A DNA stretch of 52,867 nt from an uncultured Eubacteriales bacterium (lineage in GTDB: Bacteria; Bacillota; Clostridia; Oscillospirales; CAG-272): positions 1-52,867 of the forward strand of contig CAKSPO010000011.1 in the NCBI GenBank assembly GCA_934481515.1. Direction: 5' to 3'. The notes under the pieces are model-generated. The model did no database searches. It was not told where the DNA came from and worked only from the letters and a program-made list of their open reading frames with translations. Below, one piece after another: positions 1-9,491 of this stretch. The position numbers were made by a program, and so were the translations under genes. Position 1 is the first letter of the stretch, and each line of letters starts with the position of its first letter.

Positions 1-312
1 CACAAGGGCGGAGCGGCAACCTGCACCGAAAAGGCGGTCTGCGAGGTTTGCGGCAAAGCCTACGGGGAGCCTGCCGGGCACGAGTGGGTCGAGGCAACCT
101 GCATGGAAGCAAAGCACTGTACCAATTGCGACGTGACCGAGGGCGGACTTGCCGACCACAAGGGCGGAGCGGCAACCTGCACCGAAAAGGCGGTCTGCGA
201 GGTTTGCGGCAAAGCCTACGGGGAGCCTGCCGGACATGAGTGGGTCGAAGCGAACTGTACAGACCCGAAGCACTGCTCCAAGTGCGACGTGACCGAGGGA
301 GTTGCCAAGGGG
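1..312 (+). repeat. Two tandem 156-bp coding repeats, near identical in the first half
   Basis: The unit starting at base 1 recurs at 157. The first 75 or so bases of the two copies are identical, and differences appear only near the end of the TrxB-unlike GEPAGH segment. The second halves (97-156 and 253-312) are more diverged. The period is 52 codons, so the frame is kept. The window opens inside this array, so more copies may lie upstream. Confidence 0.9.
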
Positions 313-3300
313 CATCGCTGGGATGCTGGTGCGGTTACAAAGAACGCCACCTGCACCGAAAGCGGAGCCAGAACCTATACCTGCATGGACTGCAGCGAAA
401 CAAAGGCGGAGCTGATTCCCGCGCCGGAGCATGCATATACGGATCGCGTCGTGGCACCGACCTGTACGGAGAAGGGATATACCGAGCACACCTGCCCGAA
501 CTGCAGCACAAGCTACCGGGATACGGAAGTTGCGGCAAAGGGGCACCGTTGGGATCATGCGACGCAGAGCTGCGCCAATGAGCGCACCTGTCTGGACTGC
601 TCCGAGACGGAAGCGGCGCCGGCACATACCTATGCGCTGACCTCCACCGAGGCGGCAACCTGCACGGCGCCGGAAAAGAACCATTATACCTGCGGCGGTT
701 GCGGCGATACTTATACAGAGACTTCGGGAAGCGCACTGCGCCATGATTTCACCGGTTCGACCATGACCGAAAGGGCAATTGCCGAAAACGGCTGTCGCTA
801 TGAACAGCTCTATCATTGCGCCCGCTGCAATCAGGATATTGTCACGGATACGGTAACGCACCACCGGTATCAGGCAAGCATCAAAAAGGAAGCTACCTGT
901 TCGGCGAACGGCGTGAAAGCGCTGACCTGCAAGAGCTGCGGTCATTATACGACGGAAACGATTGAAAAGAACGAGAACGGGCATCTCTGGGGTGCGGGTG
1001 AACTGAACGGCACCATCCGTACCTATCACTGTACGGCGGGATGCGGAAAGACCAAGACGGCGGTTGACGCATCCGCGGAGATTTCTGCGGCGGTCAGGTC
1101 CTCGGATCTTTCAAGCGCCAAAGAGGTCAGACTGAAGAATGCGTCACTGGCGCTGGATCAGAAAACGCTTGACAGCATCGGTCGGAAGGATGTGACCCTT
1201 TCCGCCGGTACGCTGGAGGGAGATGTCAGGGCGGAAGCCCTGAAGAACCTGAGCGAAGAGCAGAAAAAACAGCTCGGAGACAATCCGGTTTATAATTTTA
1301 CGATGACGGACGGGAAGGATGCGGTCGATTTTGACGGCGGATTTGTCACTGTCACCATTCCCTATACGCTTTCCGAAGGGGAGGACGTGGATCACATCGC
1401 GGTCTGGTATGTCAACGGAACGACGGTGGAAACCATTCCGGCAACCTACAGCAACGGATCCGTTACCTTCCGCGTCAGCCACTTCTCCTATTACACGGTG
1501 ACCCGGCTGACCCCCAAGCAGAGATGCGCGCTCTACGGGCATTCGGAAACGAGAAAAGACATTCCGGCAACCTGCCTGAGCGACGGATATACACTGGTTG
1601 TGTGTGTCCGCTGTGCGGAGAGTTGGAAAGAAAATGAGGTTTCCGCAAAGGGACATCAGTATGTCAGAACCGCAGTGGCGGAAGTCAGCTGCACCTCTGA
1701 CGGCAAAGAAAGCTATACCTGCAGCGGATGCGGCGACCATTATGAAAACCGGATTCCCGCAACCGGGCATCGCTGGGAGGTAACCTCTGCAACAGAGGCG
1801 GACTGCACGAAAGCGGGAAGCACGGTATATACCTGCACCGCATGCGAAACGACCGTGACGGAAACCGTTCCGCAGTTGGTTCACAAATTCATTGAGACCG
1901 TTGTGGCTCCCGCCTGCGAGGTGAACGGCTACACATTGCATCGGTGTGAAGCATGCAGTTATGAATACCGGGATGCGTCGGTAGCGGCAACCGGTCATGT
2001 TTATGTGGTCGGTTGGGGCTGGGCAGAGAATCATGCGACCGCGACGCCGACGGTTACCTGCAAAAACTGTTCGCTGAAGGTGTCCATGAATCCGGTAACG
2101 GCGACGGAAATCCGCACCGAATCCACCTGTCAGGTCAGGGGCGGAATTCTCTATACGGTTCGCGTTTCCTACAACGGCGTTCTGTATGAGGACAGCTGTC
2201 GGGAGGAACTTGCCGGGCTTGCACCGCACCGGCCGTCCGCGGAAAAAGAGCACGACGGGGAGATGCACTGGAGCTATTGCACGGTCTGCAAAGAGAAGCT
2301 GGCGGGGGAAAAGCATACCTTCGGGGAAGGGGAGCAAACGACGGCTCCGACCTGCAATACCGAAGGAGAAGCGGTTTACCGCTGCGCCTGCGGCTACGAA
2401 AAGACCGAAAAGATCCCTGCTACCGGAGAACACCGGTTTGAGCAAAAGGGCTACAATGATAATACACACTACGAGATCTGCTCTGGTTGCGGAATGTTCC
2501 GAAACGAGGAGGAGCATACGCTGACCGAGACCGTGACGCGGGAAGCAAACTGCACGGTCGCCGGTGAGAGGAAGCTGCGCTGTGCCTGCGGTTATGAGCG
2601 GACGGAACAGATTCCGGTCAATCCGGATGCGCATTCGACGGAAGGCGGAGAGGTGATCGGCGAAGAGGACGGTCATTATTCCACCTGCGCAATCTGCGGA
2701 AACACGGTCGGGGAAAAGACTGCGCATATCTTCGGGGAGGGTGTGGTCACAAAAGAGCCGACCTGCGCGGAACCCGGATGCCTGCACCGGAGCTGTACGG
2801 TCTGCAATTTCTCCATAGACGAACCGATTCCCACCACAGGCGATCATGTCTATCTGGAAGAGTGGGATTATGACGACGGCTCACACTGGCACTGCTGTGT
2901 TCTTTGCGGCAGAAACACGGTGAGTGAGAAGGCGGAGCACACATTTGAGCGGGAAGAGGTCGTGGAGGAAGCATCCTGCGGACGGAGCGGTCGCAAGCGT
3001 CTGTACTGCTTCTGCGGCTACTTCAAGGAGGAGACCATCCCCGCAACAGGCAATCATCAGTACGATGAAACGCTGCATTTTGATGACAACGAGCATTATA
3101 AGGTCTGCCGCGAATGCCGTCAGGAGTTTGACCGGGAATCGCATACTTTTGATGAGGGCGAGATCGTATTCCAGCCGGACTGTGTGCACACCGGTGAGAG
3201 AATGCGGCATTGCACCACCTGCCTTGCTGTCAGATCGGAGATGATTCCGGCAACCGGAACCCATGTGTTCGGGGAAAATGGTCCGTACCGTATCTCTGAT

Positions 3301-6300
3301 GACGGACACCGGTTGCAGTGCACCGTTTGCGGAACCGCAGGAGAACCGATTGCACACACCTTCGAGGATACCGGAGATGTGATTATGAAAGCCACTTGCT
3401 CAAATACCGGACGGAAGTATATCAGATGCACGGTCTGCGATTATCATACGGAGGCGGATACGCCGCGCAATCCGGATGTGCACGAGGCAATCTATTGGAC
3501 ATATGATGAGGAATATCATTTCTCCTCCTGTTCTGCCTGCGGAAAACAGGTAACCCAAAAAGCCGCACATGCGGGCTTTGGGGAATGGGTGGTGGAACGG
3601 CAGCCGACCTGCGGAGATGCGGGAGAAAAGCGTTCCTATTGTGCCTGCGGCTATTACCGCACGGAGGCTGTTCCCGCAACCGGCAACCATACGCCGGAGT
3701 CGGTTTGGAGCGGCTTGGAGGAAGACGGACACTATTACCGGTGCATGGTTTGCTCTCAGCCGGTCGGTTATGAGAAACACGCCTATGTGGCGGATGAGGA
3801 GAGTCGGTTGGCGCCGACCTGCAATACGGACGGTTTGGTGCAGATGTACTGCAAATGCGGAAGCTCCAGAACAGAGAAGCTTCCGGCAACCGGCAACCAT
3901 GTTTACACCAACAATTATCAGTATGCCGACGGCGAGGGGCATTGGCTCTGCTGTGATGTCTGTGGTACGCCGAGCGAAGAAAAGACTCCGCACAGCATGG
4001 ACGGCGAGGTGGTTTTGACCCGTCAGCCGAACTGCACTGAAGGAGGAGAGGGCTATATCCTTTGCGTTTGCGGTTATCAGACCTACATGCAGGTTCCTGC
4101 CGACAAAAATGTGCACGACTATGTGGACGGTATCTGCAGTCGTTGCCGCAAACAGGATCCGGCAAGCTGTGACCACACCGTATTTACGGAAAAGACACTG
4201 GATCTGACCGCGTATGGTGTCTGTGGCGGCAAGCTGACCGTGCAGGTCTGTGCCTGCGGCGCGGTTACGAGACTGGATGCCGAGACCTTCCAGAAGGAAG
4301 TGCAAAGCATCCCGTGCTTTGCCGATAATACAATCCGCTTTTCAATCACGACGGAAACCGAGACAGAAGGAACTTGTTCCCGTTGCGGGATGTATGTTTA
4401 CGGACTTCTCGGATATCAATCGTTGGACGGCAAGTGCACGGTGCAGTATACGACAACGTATACGATGCGGATCGGAGATATTACGTTCCTGAAAAATGCA
4501 ATCCAGCAGATGACCCTCAAGCAACACGGTGAAACGGAAGATGCGGTGATCGATATGAAGACCGCATACGGTGCCTGCGAGGGCGGCATCGTGAAGGTCA
4601 GTGTCTGCAAGACCTGCGGGGAGATGGTATCCGATCCGGAAATCCAGCCGAAGTGCAAGGCTGACGGAATCACTTCTACGACCTACACCGATCCCGACGG
4701 ATATGAGCACACTGTCCAGAGTGTGGTCTGCAAGGACTGCGGGCTGACCTACACCATGGATTCCGTGGAAAAGAGTACCACTTGCACGAAGTGGTATGAG
4801 ATGGTGATGACGGTCAACCGCGACAAAACCGAGCTGTTGCGTTCGGAAAGAACGCAGTATTCTCCTTCTACGCATGAATATCTCTATACTTATGACTTCA
4901 ATGGGAAGACCTGCGAGGATGGGTATACGATTCATGCGCGTTGCACCAAGTGCGGAGACGCATATCTCTCAACCGGCAGCGGTCACCAAACAGACGGAAC
5001 GGGTACCGATACGGATCTTTCCGATTACTCTGCCTGTTATCCGAAGCTGCGGATACAGACCTGCAGCATCTGCGGAAAGGCTGTTTCCGTTGAGCTGATC
5101 GGCTGTGATTCGGAGCCATCCGGGGATGGAGAGAAAACCGAGACCGGCGAGGACGGAAAGACCTATCATATCATGGTATCGGCCTGCGTGGATTGCGGGC
5201 TGCGCCTTGAAATGCGGTATTATATTGACCCGATTGATACCTGCAGGGATGCCGTTTTCGGTCATTACCGGGTATATGCCGGCGAGGAGTGCCCGGCGGA
5301 AGGCGATTTTGTATTTACGGATGTGCACCATCAGATCAAGGAAACCTATTCCAACCGGAAGGGAACCTGCGAGGAAGGCTATGACGTGGAAGAGGTCTGC
5401 ACCGTCTGTGGATTGGAGTGGAACTATTTTACCAAAGGGCACCGGGAGGTACTCCGGACGGAGGATTACTCCGAAAAGGTTCCCTGCGGAGTTGCTTTCA
5501 ATGTTTACGAATGCGCGGTCTGCAAAGAGCTGATCAGTATTTTCCCCACCAAGCTCGGATGCAAGATTGTCTGGGGTCAGACCGTTGCCGAAACGGATGC
5601 GGACGGTATTGTTCACAATCGGACGAACGGAGTCTGCGAGACCTGCGGGACGGCTTATGCAACGGACGAATATGTGACCACGGTGGATACCTGCCGGAGC
5701 GTTTATCATCATATCACGACGATTTCCGGCACGGATAGCACCGTCATTGCACAGTTCGCAACGACGGAGAACCGGGTTTCGCATGAGATACAGCGCGACT
5801 ATAAGATGCTGGGCGAGACCTGCGAGAGTGGCTACGAGTTTACGGATCGCTGCACCAAGTGTGGGGAGTCCTTCGGAGGGGGAAAAGGCTCCGGACACGA
5901 CTTTGGAGAAACGAAACGGTCGCTTTCGGACATCATCTCCTGCGACGGTTATGTTCTGTTCCACGGGTGCCGGATTTGCCACGCCGAGGAAAACGTGGTG
6001 GAGATCTTTGTGAAGTGCGAAATCGAATGGTCAGAGCGCACGGAGACGATTGACGGTCTGGAGCATCGGATTCGCACCGGAATCTGCCGCAATTGCGGAA
6101 GACGCCATTTCAGTGACGAATGGTCGGTGATGAAGTCTGACTGCGAAGGGGAACGTTTCGGAACGTATTCCATCTATGACGGGGATACGGAGCTGACGCG
6201 GTTCTCCCGCTCGTTCGGTTCGTTCTCTACGCACCGGGACGTGTGCACACTGACGCCCAACGGGGACAGCTGTGAGAATGGCTATGTTTGCATCCGTACC

Positions 6301-8223
6301 TGCACGGTCTGCGGACACACAGAGGAGGAGCGCGGAGAGTGGCATGTGCTCTATCCGGTAAGCTATGTGGATCTGGCGGCGAACGGTGCCTGCCGCGGAA
6401 CGATTGAGATTCATACCTGTGCCTGCGGCAAGGAAAAGAAACTGTATTTTGACGAATGCGAGGGAATGACCGTCGAATGGTATGAATACACGGACGACAA
6501 CGGCGTTCATCACGAACTTGACAAGCGCACCTGCCCGGTTTGCGGTCTGACGGTTACCAGTGACCGATACAGCATCAAAACCGAAGGAACGTGCGAAAAG
6601 GTCAACCATACGAGGATTACCGTTACCGTCAAAGGAAAAGCGGTTCTGTCCGAGGAACTGTCCCCGGAGATCGTCGGCGATCACACCTTTGAAAAATCCC
6701 TTCAGCTGAAAGAAGGCTCAACCTCCTGCCTTGACGGCGTAATTGTGACCAACCGTTGCTCCGTTTGCGGACGCACGGAATCCTACACGGAGAATTATCA
6801 TGAGACCGTCGAGACGGAGAGATTGGAACTTTCTTCCTTCGGCGCTGTCTGCGGGGGCAATCTGGTGATTCATTCCTGTGCGTGCGGTGCATGGAAAACG
6901 GTAGATATGGATGGCATAAAATGCCATTTCGATATCATCGGAGTTGGTACGGAGTGGCTCGGAGAGACACTTCTTGACAACCAGTGGACGGTGGACGGAA
7001 TATATCTGTGGTTCGGCCCTACCGCCGATCGGTATACCTGCGCGGTGACGGAACCTGCCTGCGGGTTTGTGATCCGGTACGGAAACTACTGGGTTGCTGA
7101 CGAGAACAGTTGTTCTGCAGTTCGATATACACGTTGGCAAATCGGTTATCATGAAGCGACCGACACCTGCGAGCGGGAAATCCTTGTAGAAAACGAACGC
7201 GCGGTCTATCATCACTATGGTGCTGCTGTGGAGGAGACGACCACCGATGAGAACGGTAACGAGATTGTTACTTCCACAAAAACCTGTTCGCTCTGCGGAA
7301 GCTTTACCAGAAACACAAGAATGAACGGTGCGGACGGAACACTTCTGCGTGAGGAAACGCACGTGGAAAACCGGCTTTCCGATGAGGGACTGAAGTCCTA
7401 CACCGAAACGATAGATTTCACCTACCTTCCGGAAGGTGACTTTACGAGCGGAAGCAGAATCACCCGAACCCGGATTGCCACGGACGGAAGCGAACGCGAT
7501 TATTATGAGATCATCAGCGGACAGCGGAACGGCGAAGGCTACAACATCTTTGAATTCCGACGGTCGGATGGCGGAGCGTATACGGAGAAGCGGGAATACA
7601 CCTACGACTTTACCACCTGCACGGTCACGATCGTGACGACATACGGCGACGGAAAATCAAATACGGAAACGAAGAACGTCCATCGGATGATCTACGATGA
7701 AACGACGCTGGAGCCGACCTGCACGCAGTACGGAAAAAGAACCACGCACTGTTGCAACTGCGGCATGGTGGAAGCGGAAGCACAGATTCCGCCGAGAGGA
7801 CATCAATGGAACTTTATTTCCGATGGGCTATACCGTTGCAACCATTGCGGTATGGAGAATGCCAACGGTGCGGACGGAGACATTGAGATGGAGGATCTGA
7901 CGGGGCGCTACGGCAATGAGGACACCTATGTGGTCGGAATCCGGAACCGGAACAACATCTCCTATGTTTACTATGTGAGTCTGGTTCTGCATACGCCGGA
8001 AGAGGATGGAAACGACGAGATCGTTCTGTCGGGCATTTCCATTGCCGAGCACAAGGAGCCGTATAACGGATTCTCCTTTCAAAGAAGCGCAGTGGAGGCG
8101 GCGGCAGGCAAGCTTGGTTATGCGGTCGGAACCTATGACATCCGCTTTACGATGGTTCCGAAGGATGCCGCCGGAAATTTGGATTACGGTCTGACCTTTA
8201 CACAGGCAGAGCAGGCGACGTAA
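1..8223 (+). CDS. Giant cysteine-rich repeat protein (5'-truncated by the window edge)
   Basis: The reading frame is open from base 1 to the TAA at 8221-8223. This gives 2740 visible residues with the true start upstream. About 55 CxxC or CxC pairs can be counted by eye, most inside modules of the form TC-x5-G-x4-C-x2-C-G with a closing GH or IPATGH. Three module sizes follow each other. Short units of about 50 residues (bases 1-1030 and 1510-2020) are interrupted by a beta-rich non-repeat stretch (about 1060-1500). Nine paired units of about 70 residues follow (about 2300-4140), then seven super-units of about 150 residues (starts near 4201, 4552, 5015, 5463, 5925, 6370 and 6830). The last 110 residues are non-repetitive. 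No LPXTG, SLH or transmembrane anchor is seen at the C-terminus. Repeats of this style occur in large surface or secreted proteins of gut Clostridia, and the paired cysteines suggest zinc-ribbon-like or disulfide-stapled modules. Function is unknown, and secretion is inferred because the signal peptide lies off-window. Confidence 0.85.
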   Translation, partial: HKGGAATCTEKAVCEVCGKAYGEPAGHEWVEATCMEAKHCTNCDVTEGGLADHKGGAATCTEKAVCEVCGKAYGEPAGHEWVEANCTDPKHCSKCDVTEGVAKGHRWDAGAVTKNATCTESGARTYTCMDCSETKAELIPAPEHAYTDRVVAPTCTEKGYTEHTCPNCSTSYRDTEVAAKGHRWDHATQSCANERTCLDCSETEAAPAHTYALTSTEAATCTAPEKNHYTCGGCGDTYTETSGSALRHDFTGSTMTERAIAENGCRYEQLYHCARCNQDIVTDTVTHHRYQASIKKEATCSANGVKALTCKSCGHYTTETIEKNENGHLWGAGELNGTIRTYHCTAGCGKTKTAVDASAEISAAVRSSDLSSAKEVRLKNASLALDQKTLDSIGRKDVTLSAGTLEGDVRAEALKNLSEEQKKQLGDNPVYNFTMTDGKDAVDFDGGFVTVTIPYTLSEGEDVDHIAVWYVNGTTVETIPATYSNGSVTFRVSHFSYYTVTRLTPKQRCALYGHSETRKDIPATCLSDGYTLVVCVRCAESWKENEVSAKGHQYVRTAVAEVSCTSDGKESYTCSGCGDHYENRIPATGHRWEVTSATEADCTKAGSTVYTCTACETTVTETVPQLVHKFIETVVAPACEVNGYTLHRCEACSYEYRDASVAATGHVYVVGWGWAENHATATPTVTCKNCSLKVSMNPVTATEIRTESTCQVRGGILYTVRVSYNGVLYEDSCREELAGLAPHRPSAEKEHDGEMHWSYCTVCKEKLAGEKHTFGEGEQTTAPTCNTEGEAVYRCACGYEKTEKIPATGEHRFEQKGYNDNTHYEICSGCGMFRNEEEHTLTETVTREANCTVAGERKLRCACGYERTEQIPVNPDAHSTEGGEVIGEEDGHYSTCAICGNTVGEKTAHIFGEGVVTKEPTCAEPGCLHRSCTVCNFSIDEPIPTTGDHVYLEEWDYDDGSHWHCCVLCGRNTVSEKAEHTFEREEVVEEASCGRSGRKRLYCFCGYFKEETIPATGNHQYDETLHFDDNEHYKVCRECRQEFDRESHTFDEGEIVFQPDCVHTGERMRHCTTCLAVRSEMIPATGTHVFGENGPYRISDDGHRLQCTVCGTAGEPIAHTFEDTGDVIMKATCSNTGRKYIRCTVCDYHTEADTPRNPDVHEAIYWTYDEEYHFSSCSACGKQVTQKAAHAGFGEWVVERQPTCGDAGEKRSYCACGYYRTEAVPATGNHTPESVWSGLEEDGHYYRCMVCSQPVGYEKHAYVADEESRLAPTCNTDGLVQMYCKCGSSRTEKLPATGNHVYTNNYQYADGEGHWLCCDVCGTPSEEKTPHSMDGEVVLTRQPNCTEGGEGYILCVCGYQTYMQVPADKNVHDYVDGICSRCRKQDPASCDHTVFTEKTLDLTAYGVCGGKLTVQVCACGAVTRLDAETFQKEVQSIPCFADNTIRFSITTETETEGTCSRCGMYVYGLLGYQSLDGKCTVQYTTTYTMRIGDITFLKNAIQQMTLKQHGETEDAVIDMKTAYGACEGGIVKVSVCKTCGEMVSDPEIQPKCKADGITSTTYTDPDGYEHTVQSVVCKDCGLTYTMDSVEKSTTCTKWYEMVMTVNRDKTELLRSERTQYSPSTHEYLYTYDFNGKTCEDGYTIHARCTKCGDAYLSTGSGHQTDGTGTDTDLSDYSACYPKLRIQTCSICGKAVSVELIGCDSEPSGDGEKTETGEDGKTYHIMVSACVDCGLRLEMRYYIDPIDTCRDAVFGHYRVYAGEECPAEGDFVFTDVHHQIKETYSNRKGTCEEGYDVEEVCTVCGLEWNYFTKGHREVLRTEDYSEKVPCGVAFNVYECAVCKELISIFPTKLGCKIVWGQTVAETDADGIVHNRTNGVCETCGTAYATDEYVTTVDTCRSVYHHITTISGTDSTVIAQFATTENRVSHEIQRDYKMLGETCESGYEFTDRCTKCGESFGGGKGSGHDFGETKRSLSDIISCDGYVLFHGCRICHAEENVVEIFVKCEIEWSERTETIDGLEHRIRTGICRNCGRRHFSDEWSVMKSDCEGERFGTYSIYDGDTELTRFSRSFGSFSTHRDVCTLTPNGDSCENGYVCIRTCTVCGHTEEERGEWHVLYPVSYVDLAANGACRGTIEIHTCACGKEKKLYFDECEGMTVEWYEYTDDNGVHHELDKRTCPVCGLTVTSDRYSIKTEGTCEKVNHTRITVTVKGKAVLSEELSPEIVGDHTFEKSLQLKEGSTSCLDGVIVTNRCSVCGRTESYTENYHETVETERLELSSFGAVCGGNLVIHSCACGAWKTVDMDGIKCHFDIIGVGTEWLGETLLDNQWTVDGIYLWFGPTADRYTCAVTEPACGFVIRYGNYWVADENSCSAVRYTRWQIGYHEATDTCEREILVENERAVYHHYGAAVEETTTDENGNEIVTSTKTCSLCGSFTRNTRMNGADGTLLREETHVENRLSDEGLKSYTETIDFTYLPEGDFTSGSRITRTRIATDGSERDYYEIISGQRNGEGYNIFEFRRSDGGAYTEKREYTYDFTTCTVTIVTTYGDGKSNTETKNVHRMIYDETTLEPTCTQYGKRTTHCCNCGMVEAEAQIPPRGHQWNFISDGLYRCNHCGMENANGADGDIEMEDLTGRYGNEDTYVVGIRNRNNISYVYYVSLVLHTPEEDGNDEIVLSGISIAEHKEPYNGFSFQRSAVEAAAGKLGYAVGTYDIRFTMVPKDAAGNLDYGLTFTQAEQAT

Positions 8224-8241
8224 ATCCGGTACGGCAAAAGC

Positions 8242-8266
8242 GTGCGCAATCCCCCTCTCTGCGCAC
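8242..8266. terminator. Hairpin 1 after the giant gene
   Basis: The arms GTGCGCA (8242-8248) and TGCGCAC (8260-8266) are perfectly complementary around an 11-base loop. It is the first of three hairpins between two convergent genes. No T-tract follows, so a role in termination is inferred only from position. Confidence 0.4.
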
Positions 8267-8273
8267 AGGCAAA

Positions 8274-8302
8274 GCCCGGCGCTTCCATCCGAAGCGCCGG
8301 GC
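8274..8302. terminator. Hairpin 2 after the giant gene
   Basis: A perfect 12-bp GC-rich stem (8274-8285 with 8291-8302) closes a 5-base loop. It lies between the stop of the giant gene and the stop of the convergent trxB. No clear U-tract follows on either strand, so this may be a 3'-end stabiliser or a bidirectional terminator. Confidence 0.5.
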
Positions 8303-8309
8303 AAATACA

Positions 8310-8355
8310 CATCCAGCCCCCGCATTCCCGGAAACGGGAATGCGGGGGCTGGATG
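8310..8355. terminator. Hairpin 3: perfect 21-bp stem with a GAAA tetraloop
   Basis: Bases 8310-8330 pair without mismatch with 8335-8355 around a GAAA loop, which is a GNRA tetraloop when read as RNA on the + strand. No T-tract follows. It is the strongest intergenic hairpin in the window and probably separates the convergent giant gene and trxB transcripts. Confidence 0.55.
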
Positions 8356-8519
8356 CTATATCGCAAAACCATGTGATGGTTACAGGGCAGAAAAGAGAGA
8401 AAAACGGTGATGCGGTGACAAGCCAAACGGCAGAAGCGGCAATGCTACCCCCGATAGGATGTTGCAGGACATCGGATTTGCCGGCGGTTATGACATCTGT
8501 GTCTGTACCAAAGCAATTG
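8356..8519. other. Non-coding gap between hairpin 3 and the trxB stop
   Basis: This 164-base stretch lies downstream of both convergent genes. I see no reading frame with a credible ribosome binding site, no tRNA and no riboswitch signature that I recognise. Confidence 0.5.
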
Positions 8520-9452
8520 TTACGGAAGTTCTTTTGCCCGGATCGCGTCCACGAAGTCTGCTGCTGCGATTGCCGCAACGGCTCCGTCACCGGCAGCGGT
8601 CACGACCTGCCGAATCCTTTTCTGACGGCAATCACCCGCAGCGAAGATTCCGGGGGCAGTGGTGCTGCAGTCCTCGTCGGCACGGATGTACCCGCGCTCA
8701 TCAAGTGCAACAATTTCTGCAAACGGTTCGTTTTGCGGAAGCAGACCGACGGCAAGGAAAATCCCGTCCGTTGCGTATTCCTCCGTCTCCCCGCTTGCGG
8801 TGCGGACGCGGACGCCTGTCAGTTCTTCGGCTCCGAGATAGCTTTCTACCGTGACACCGAGGTGAATGCGGACGTTGCTCCTCTCTTCCAATTGAAGTCT
8901 CAACCGATCCTCTCCGGTCAGGTACCCAAGATTCTGAAAAATGTGGACTTCCTTTGCAAGGTCGGAAAGCAACAGCGCTTCCTGAAGGGCAGAGTTTCCT
9001 CCGCCGACCACGCCGACGGTTTTTCCGGTATAGAAGGCTCCGTCACATACCGCGCAGAAGGAGATTCCGTTCCCGATTTTCTCCTCTTCACCGGGAAGCC
9101 CCAAGGTCCGGTGGCGGGCACCGGTTGCAAGAATGACGGCACACGCCCGAAAATCATTCTCGTCGGTATGAATGGTTTTGAGCGGCTCTGCCGCGTCTGA
9201 AATTCCTGTGACCTCGCACATTTCAAAGTCGGCACCCTGTTCCATGACCTGCTCTGCCAGCTTCTCGGCAAATTCATTGCCGGAGAGGGAAGCAAAGCCC
9301 GGAATGTTTTCCACCTTCGGGGAAAAGGTGATCTGTCCGCCGAAGGTCGCTTTTTCAATGACGAGGATGGATTTATTGGCGCGCCGCAGGTAAAGGGCGG
9401 CGGTCAGTCCCGCAGGACCGCCGCCGATAATGACTACATCGTAAGTTCTCAT
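8520..9452 (-). CDS. trxB: Thioredoxin-disulfide reductase
   Basis: The 310-residue product has the normal family length. The FAD-binding GGGPAG motif sits at residues 10-15, the redox-active CAVC at C133 and C136, and the NADPH-binding GGGNSA near 150-155. The enzyme moves electrons from NADPH through FAD to an oxidised thioredoxin-like protein in the cytoplasm. It follows nrdD by 39 bp on the same strand, so its likely clients include the redoxin domain fused to NrdD and free thioredoxins. The ribosome binding site is weak (GGGAA, about 13 bases upstream), which hints at translation dependent on read-through from nrdD. The start is fixed by the conserved N-terminal beta strand. Confidence 0.96.
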   Translation of the reverse strand: MRTYDVVIIGGGPAGLTAALYLRRANKSILVIEKATFGGQITFSPKVENIPGFASLSGNEFAEKLAEQVMEQGADFEMCEVTGISDAAEPLKTIHTDENDFRACAVILATGARHRTLGLPGEEEKIGNGISFCAVCDGAFYTGKTVGVVGGGNSALQEALLLSDLAKEVHIFQNLGYLTGEDRLRLQLEERSNVRIHLGVTVESYLGAEELTGVRVRTASGETEEYATDGIFLAVGLLPQNEPFAEIVALDERGYIRADEDCSTTAPGIFAAGDCRQKRIRQVVTAAGDGAVAAIAAADFVDAIRAKELP

Positions 9453-9491
9453 GATTTTGATTTGTTTCCCGTATCCGTTATTTCCAAAGGT

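Noticed and set aside
1..312. Possible CRISPR array or minisatellite at the left edge
   Set aside because: The repeats are in frame with period 156 and encode conserved Cys modules, and the DNA identity fades where the code allows. They are protein repeats.
1144..2847. 567-codon open frame on the minus strand
   Set aside because: It is antisense to the giant gene, has no ribosome binding site, and its translation has no recognisable motif. High third-position GC in the real gene creates such shadows.
8340..9200. 286-codon plus-strand frame
   Set aside because: It overlaps trxB in antisense and begins inside the intergenic hairpin. No homology or ribosome binding site is apparent.
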